From Alloalcanivorax venustensis ISO4 (GTDB lineage: Bacteria > Pseudomonadota > Gammaproteobacteria > Pseudomonadales > Alcanivoracaceae), in contig NZ_ARXR01000004.1 of assembly GCF_015356855.1 (NCBI RefSeq), forward strand, positions 124,001 through 188,000: DNA of 64,000 nt, written 5' to 3'. A model generated the notes under the pieces. That model did not search any database, had not been told where the DNA came from, and was given only the letters and a program-made list of their open reading frames with translations. A program made the translations under genes and the position numbers. Of the stretch, positions 61,554 through 64,000 are shown piece after piece (the first letter of the stretch is position 1; each line of letters begins with the position of its first letter).

Positions 61554-62462
61554 ATGAACAAGTTCCAGGAAATGCAGGCGTTTACCGCCGTGGTGGACAA
61601 CGGCAGCTTCGTGGCCGCCGCCGACGCCCTGAAGGCCTCCAAAGCGGCGGTTTCCCGGCAGGTCGCGGACCTGGAACAGCGTCTCGGCACCCGGCTGCTC
61701 AACCGGACCACGCGCAAGCTGTCCCTCACCGACGAGGGGCAGTTGTTCTACATCCGCTGCACGGATCTGCTCAACGGCCTCGCGGAGGCGGAATCCGAGC
61801 TCAGCCAGCGCAGCGGTGAACCCTCGGGGCACCTGCGCATCAACGCGCCGGTGACCTTCGGAATATCGCACCTGGCGCCACTGTGGGGCCGGTTCCTGCA
61901 GCAGCACCCGAAAGTCTCCATGGAAGTGTCGCTTTCCGACCGCACCGTGGACCTGGTGGAAGACGGCTTCGACCTGGCGGTGCGCATTTCGCGGGCGCCG
62001 CATCCCACCTTCATCGCGCGCAAGCTCACCACCACGACCATGGTGCTGTGCGCCTCCCCCGGTTACCTCAAGCAACACGGCACGCCCGAGCGCCCGCAGG
62101 ACCTCGCCGACCACAACGTGGTCTCCTACACCTACTGGTCGTCCAAGGACGAATGGGAATTCACCGGCCCCGGCGGGAAAAAAGACGTGGTGAGAACGCG
62201 GCCCCGGCTGCACGCCAACAGCGGCGACACCTGCATCGCCGCGGCGTTACAGGACCAGGGCATCGTCATGCAGCCGGACTTTCTGGTGCACGACGCGCTG
62301 CGGGACGGAAGGCTGGTGCCGCTGCTGGAAGACTACCGGACCACCGAGCTGGGCGTGTACGCCATCTATACCTCCCGCCGGCAGTTGCCGCTGAAGCTGC
62401 GCTTCCTGATCGACTTTCTGGTCGACGCCTTCCAGAACCCGGTCTGGCGGTCAGAGGAATAG
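61554..62462 (+). CDS. LysR-family regulator
   Basis: 302 residues. The winged HTH (MNKFQEMQAFTAVVDNGSF, AADALKASKAAVSRQV, LLNRTTRKLSLTDEG) is followed by a periplasmic-binding-like effector domain (LRINAPVTFG, VDLVEDGFDLAVRI), the CrgA/DsdC-like large group. ATG 61554 is fixed by the family N-terminus. Divergent from ygiD, its likely target. Confidence 0.93.
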   Translation: MNKFQEMQAFTAVVDNGSFVAAADALKASKAAVSRQVADLEQRLGTRLLNRTTRKLSLTDEGQLFYIRCTDLLNGLAEAESELSQRSGEPSGHLRINAPVTFGISHLAPLWGRFLQQHPKVSMEVSLSDRTVDLVEDGFDLAVRISRAPHPTFIARKLTTTTMVLCASPGYLKQHGTPERPQDLADHNVVSYTYWSSKDEWEFTGPGGKKDVVRTRPRLHANSGDTCIAAALQDQGIVMQPDFLVHDALRDGRLVPLLEDYRTTELGVYAIYTSRRQLPLKLRFLIDFLVDAFQNPVWRSEE

Positions 62463-62475
62463 CAGGTCTCGATGA

Positions 62476-62736
62476 TTACGCGGCGGAGTCTTCCCCCACA
62501 TCCCAACCGGGAAAGACCAGCACCGCCGGGTGGCAACGCAAAGCACGGGCCAGGACCTTGGCGCGCTCCACGCCCAGGCGCACGCGGTCGTTCTCAATGG
62601 CGGAGAGGGTGGACTGCGCGATGCCCGTGGCGGTGGCCAGGTCGTTCTGGCTCATCTCCTGCAGCTCACGCAGTATCCGGACGGACTCGCCGACGGAGAC
62701 CTCGATACCCTTTTTTGCTTTACGATACTCACTCAT
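62476..62736 (-). CDS. higA: HigA-type antitoxin (XRE HTH)
   Basis: 86 residues. HTH QEMSQNDLATATGIAQSTLSAIENDR is a canonical XRE motif, here of the type that follows a HigB/RelE toxin gene. Begins 1 base after the toxin stop. The toxin-first order is characteristic of higBA. Confidence 0.88.
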   Translation of the reverse strand: MSEYRKAKKGIEVSVGESVRILRELQEMSQNDLATATGIAQSTLSAIENDRVRLGVERAKVLARALRCHPAVLVFPGWDVGEDSAA

Positions 62737-62737
62737 T

Positions 62738-63019
62738 TCATTGCCTCCCGTAATCGTGGGGAGTGACCTTCTCTACCTGTACGAGCACCTGATCCCTATG
62801 AACCTGGTAAATGACGCGGTACTGAATGTTGAGTCGTGAAGACCGGAAACCTTTCCACTTGCCGGACAAAGCCTCGTCGTTGAACCCCCGGATCGCCCGC
62901 AGTCCCTGCGGCCCCGAGATAGCGACAATGTCCTTCCACTTCTCATACCGCTTACGAACCTCGACGGGCGCCGCCGTCAGACTCTTTGCCACTTTCCTGT
63001 GCTCGAGTACATCCCACAT
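62738..63019 (-). CDS. higB: HigB/RelE-family toxin
   Basis: 93 residues. RKVAKSLTAAPVEVRKRYEKW, GLRAIRGFNDEALSGKWKGFRSSRLNIQYRVIYQV (in outline GFNDEALSGKWKG, SRLNIQYRVIY) and a C-terminal VEKVTPHDY with a catalytic-type His/Tyr fit HigB/YoeB-like ribosome-dependent mRNA interferases. Lies first in the operon, behind an AT-rich promoter. Confidence 0.9.
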   Translation of the reverse strand: MWDVLEHRKVAKSLTAAPVEVRKRYEKWKDIVAISGPQGLRAIRGFNDEALSGKWKGFRSSRLNIQYRVIYQVHRDQVLVQVEKVTPHDYGRQ

Positions 63020-63026
63020 ACCAAAT

Positions 63027-63056
63027 AGGATATGTATACCATATATAGTATGTCAA
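63027..63056 (-). promoter_or_regulatory. higBA promoter/operator
   Basis: On the minus strand, perfect TTGACA (63051-63056) with an 18-base AT-rich spacer and TATCCT (63027-63032), 8 bases before the toxin start. The spacer contains ATAC/GTAT inverted half-sites and AT-rich alternation, suited to HigA binding. The base composition stands out against the GC-rich surroundings. Confidence 0.6.
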
Positions 63057-63067
63057 GCTTGATCAGG

Positions 63068-63499
63068 CTAAGTCAGCGCCACCAGGCCGGCCATCAGGTC
63101 TCGCCCGGCGCTGTGCACCTCCTGGATATGCCGGTGGAAGAAGGTTTTGGTCTGCTCGGTCTGCACCACCAGCACGCCATGCAGCTCACCGTCGTGCTCC
63201 AGCGGGATGCCCAGGTAGCTCTTGAAACGCTCCTCGCCGGAGCCCGCCACATGGAAGTAGTCGGCGTGGTCCTGGATCACCCGGGCCACCACCGGCAGGC
63301 GGGTGCGGGCCACTTTGCCGGTGAGGCCCTGGTCATAGCTCAACTGCTTGCCGATCACGCTCTGGTGCAGGCCGCTGGTGGCGACGATCTCCAGGGTTTG
63401 CCGGTCCGGATGGGCGAGGTAGAGGCTGCAGACGTCCACGTCCAGCTTGCGCCGCACGGAATCCACACGCTCATTCATGGAGTCAGAGTATTTAGTCAT
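63068..63499 (-). CDS. GAF-domain protein
   Basis: 143 residues forming a single GAF domain: VDVCSLYLAHPDRQTLEIVATSGL at the start, SYDQGLTGKVARTRLPVV, and a core LGIPLEHDGELHGVLVVQ. Similar in layout to the GAF domain of PtsP, but no PEP-utilising domain follows. A stand-alone small-molecule or redox sensor, partner unknown. ATG 63499 is used; no strong ribosome site is visible. Confidence 0.8.
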   Translation of the reverse strand: MTKYSDSMNERVDSVRRKLDVDVCSLYLAHPDRQTLEIVATSGLHQSVIGKQLSYDQGLTGKVARTRLPVVARVIQDHADYFHVAGSGEERFKSYLGIPLEHDGELHGVLVVQTEQTKTFFHRHIQEVHSAGRDLMAGLVALT

Positions 63500-63650
63500 G
63501 GCGAGAGCCGAAGCAATAGCCGTGCCATCGCTCAAACTATTAAAGATATTAAAATTCGCCGGCTATTTGATGGAGCACGCGCTTGCCCCTTTGCATTAGT
63601 CGCGAAAGGGGCGTAGCACGGGAAGAGCCTCAAAAAGCGAGAGATCTGTC

Positions 63651-64000
63651 ATGGCTGACAACAACGTAACGGATTACCCGCGTGCGCTGCATCCGCTGCA
63701 CGCCATCCTGCTTGCCTTTCCATTGCCGCTGTTCCTGGGCGCGCTGCTCAGCGACCTGGCCTATTCGTCCACCTATGAAGTGCAGTGGACCAACTTCGCC
63801 TCCTGGCTGATCGCCGGCGCCATGCTGACGGGCGCCCTGGTGACGCTGTGGGCGCTGGTTGAGTGCGTCGTTAGCGGGCGACAGCGCACCGGTAAACACT
63901 TCGCCTATTTGATCGTGCTGCTGGTGATGATGGCCGTGGGCTTCATCAACGCGCTGGTCCACGCGAAGGACGGCTGGGCGGCCATGCCCGCCGGCCTGTG
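63651..64000 (+). CDS. DUF2231-like membrane protein, 3' end missing
   Basis: Open from ATG 63651 to the end of the window (116 codons), so the stop lies beyond. ALHPLHAILLAFPLPLFLGALLSDL at the N-terminus and further helices (WLIAGAMLTGALVTLW, FAYLIVLLVMMAVGFINALVH) match DUF2231 inner-membrane proteins, whose N-terminal HP-x2-H pattern may bind haem or metal. Function unknown. A CCCCTTT/AAAGGGG hairpin (63585-63612) lies just before it. Confidence 0.78.
   Translation, partial: MADNNVTDYPRALHPLHAILLAFPLPLFLGALLSDLAYSSTYEVQWTNFASWLIAGAMLTGALVTLWALVECVVSGRQRTGKHFAYLIVLLVMMAVGFINALVHAKDGWAAMPAGL

Noticed and set aside
63539-63567. TAAAGATA...GCCGGCTA as a second sigma-28 promoter before the DUF2231 gene
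   Set aside because: The spacer is 9 instead of 11 bases and the -10 differs from GCCGATAA at three positions.
63585-63612. GCCCCTTT/AAAGGGGC inverted repeat before the DUF2231 gene
   Set aside because: A 12-base loop and no T tract; it may be chance, so it is only mentioned in the neighbouring gene entry.

Overview
The window is a GC-rich stretch of chromosome from a gammaproteobacterium. The mix points to the Alcanivoracaceae (Alcanivorax/Alloalcanivorax-like): an AlkK-type medium-chain acyl-CoA synthetase, a DesB/DesC-type acyl-CoA desaturase pair, a LinB/DhaA-like haloalkane dehalogenase, several acyl-CoA and thioesterase genes, and REP elements of the Pseudomonas type. The family assignment is an inference from gene content. 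I see no rRNA, tRNA, CRISPR, prophage or insertion sequence. About 70 genes are supported, and no gene-free gap exceeds 300 bases.

Layout. 0-6.3 kb: end of a permease in an operon with a zinc alcohol dehydrogenase and a VOC protein, then a SnoaL-like gene, rdgC and an alkK homologue. 6.3-8.5 kb: an ECF42-type sigma factor between two DGPF/YCII proteins, with a matching autoregulatory promoter. 8.5-12.3 kb: gamma-carbonic anhydrase, a REPIN and a DctPQM TRAP transporter. 12.4-20.4 kb: amidase, glyoxalase, aminotransferase, an ATP-grasp protein divergent from an unrecognised 657-residue protein with a possible Cys-His-Asn triad, and a histone-deacetylase-like amidohydrolase. 20.4-23.6 kb: a TAXI-type TRAP transporter. 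Both TRAP loci carry nearly the same palindromic (IclR-like) operator. 23.8-34 kb: cold shock protein, a STAS protein, a soluble MCP-like protein behind a sigma-28 promoter, haloalkane dehalogenase, AKR, AI-2E-type permease, cytochrome b561, DksA-like zinc finger, thioesterase, MFS and a PhoX-like lipoprotein.

34.1-38.2 kb holds the most interesting system: four tightly overlapping genes (DUF3348, DUF802, OmpA/MotB, DUF2894). The DUF802 protein has a MotA/TolQ/ExbB-like four-helix core followed by a roughly 500-residue helical tail. Its partner has a MotB-like transmembrane Asp and an OmpA peptidoglycan-binding domain. This is the layout of an ion-driven stator motor and it parallels ZorA/ZorB of Zorya defence, but the flanking genes differ.

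38.2-54.5 kb: a second REPIN, yghU, a TetR regulator with an acyl-CoA ligase/ACAD/SDR/SDR operon and palindromic operator, cytosine deaminase, cytochrome b561 and katG. Next come a TetR regulator whose probable operator recurs upstream of two hotdog thioesterases, an AAC(3)-I-like acetyltransferase, a MerR/DUF2938 pair and desC-desB. 54.6-64 kb: an FAD protein, a GFA protein, an OsmC-YcaO fusion, ygiD with a LysR regulator, and three toxin-antitoxin loci within 6 kb. In one of these the ParE toxin is destroyed while the ParD antitoxin and its operator remain intact. The last gene, a DUF2231-like membrane protein, runs off the end of the window.
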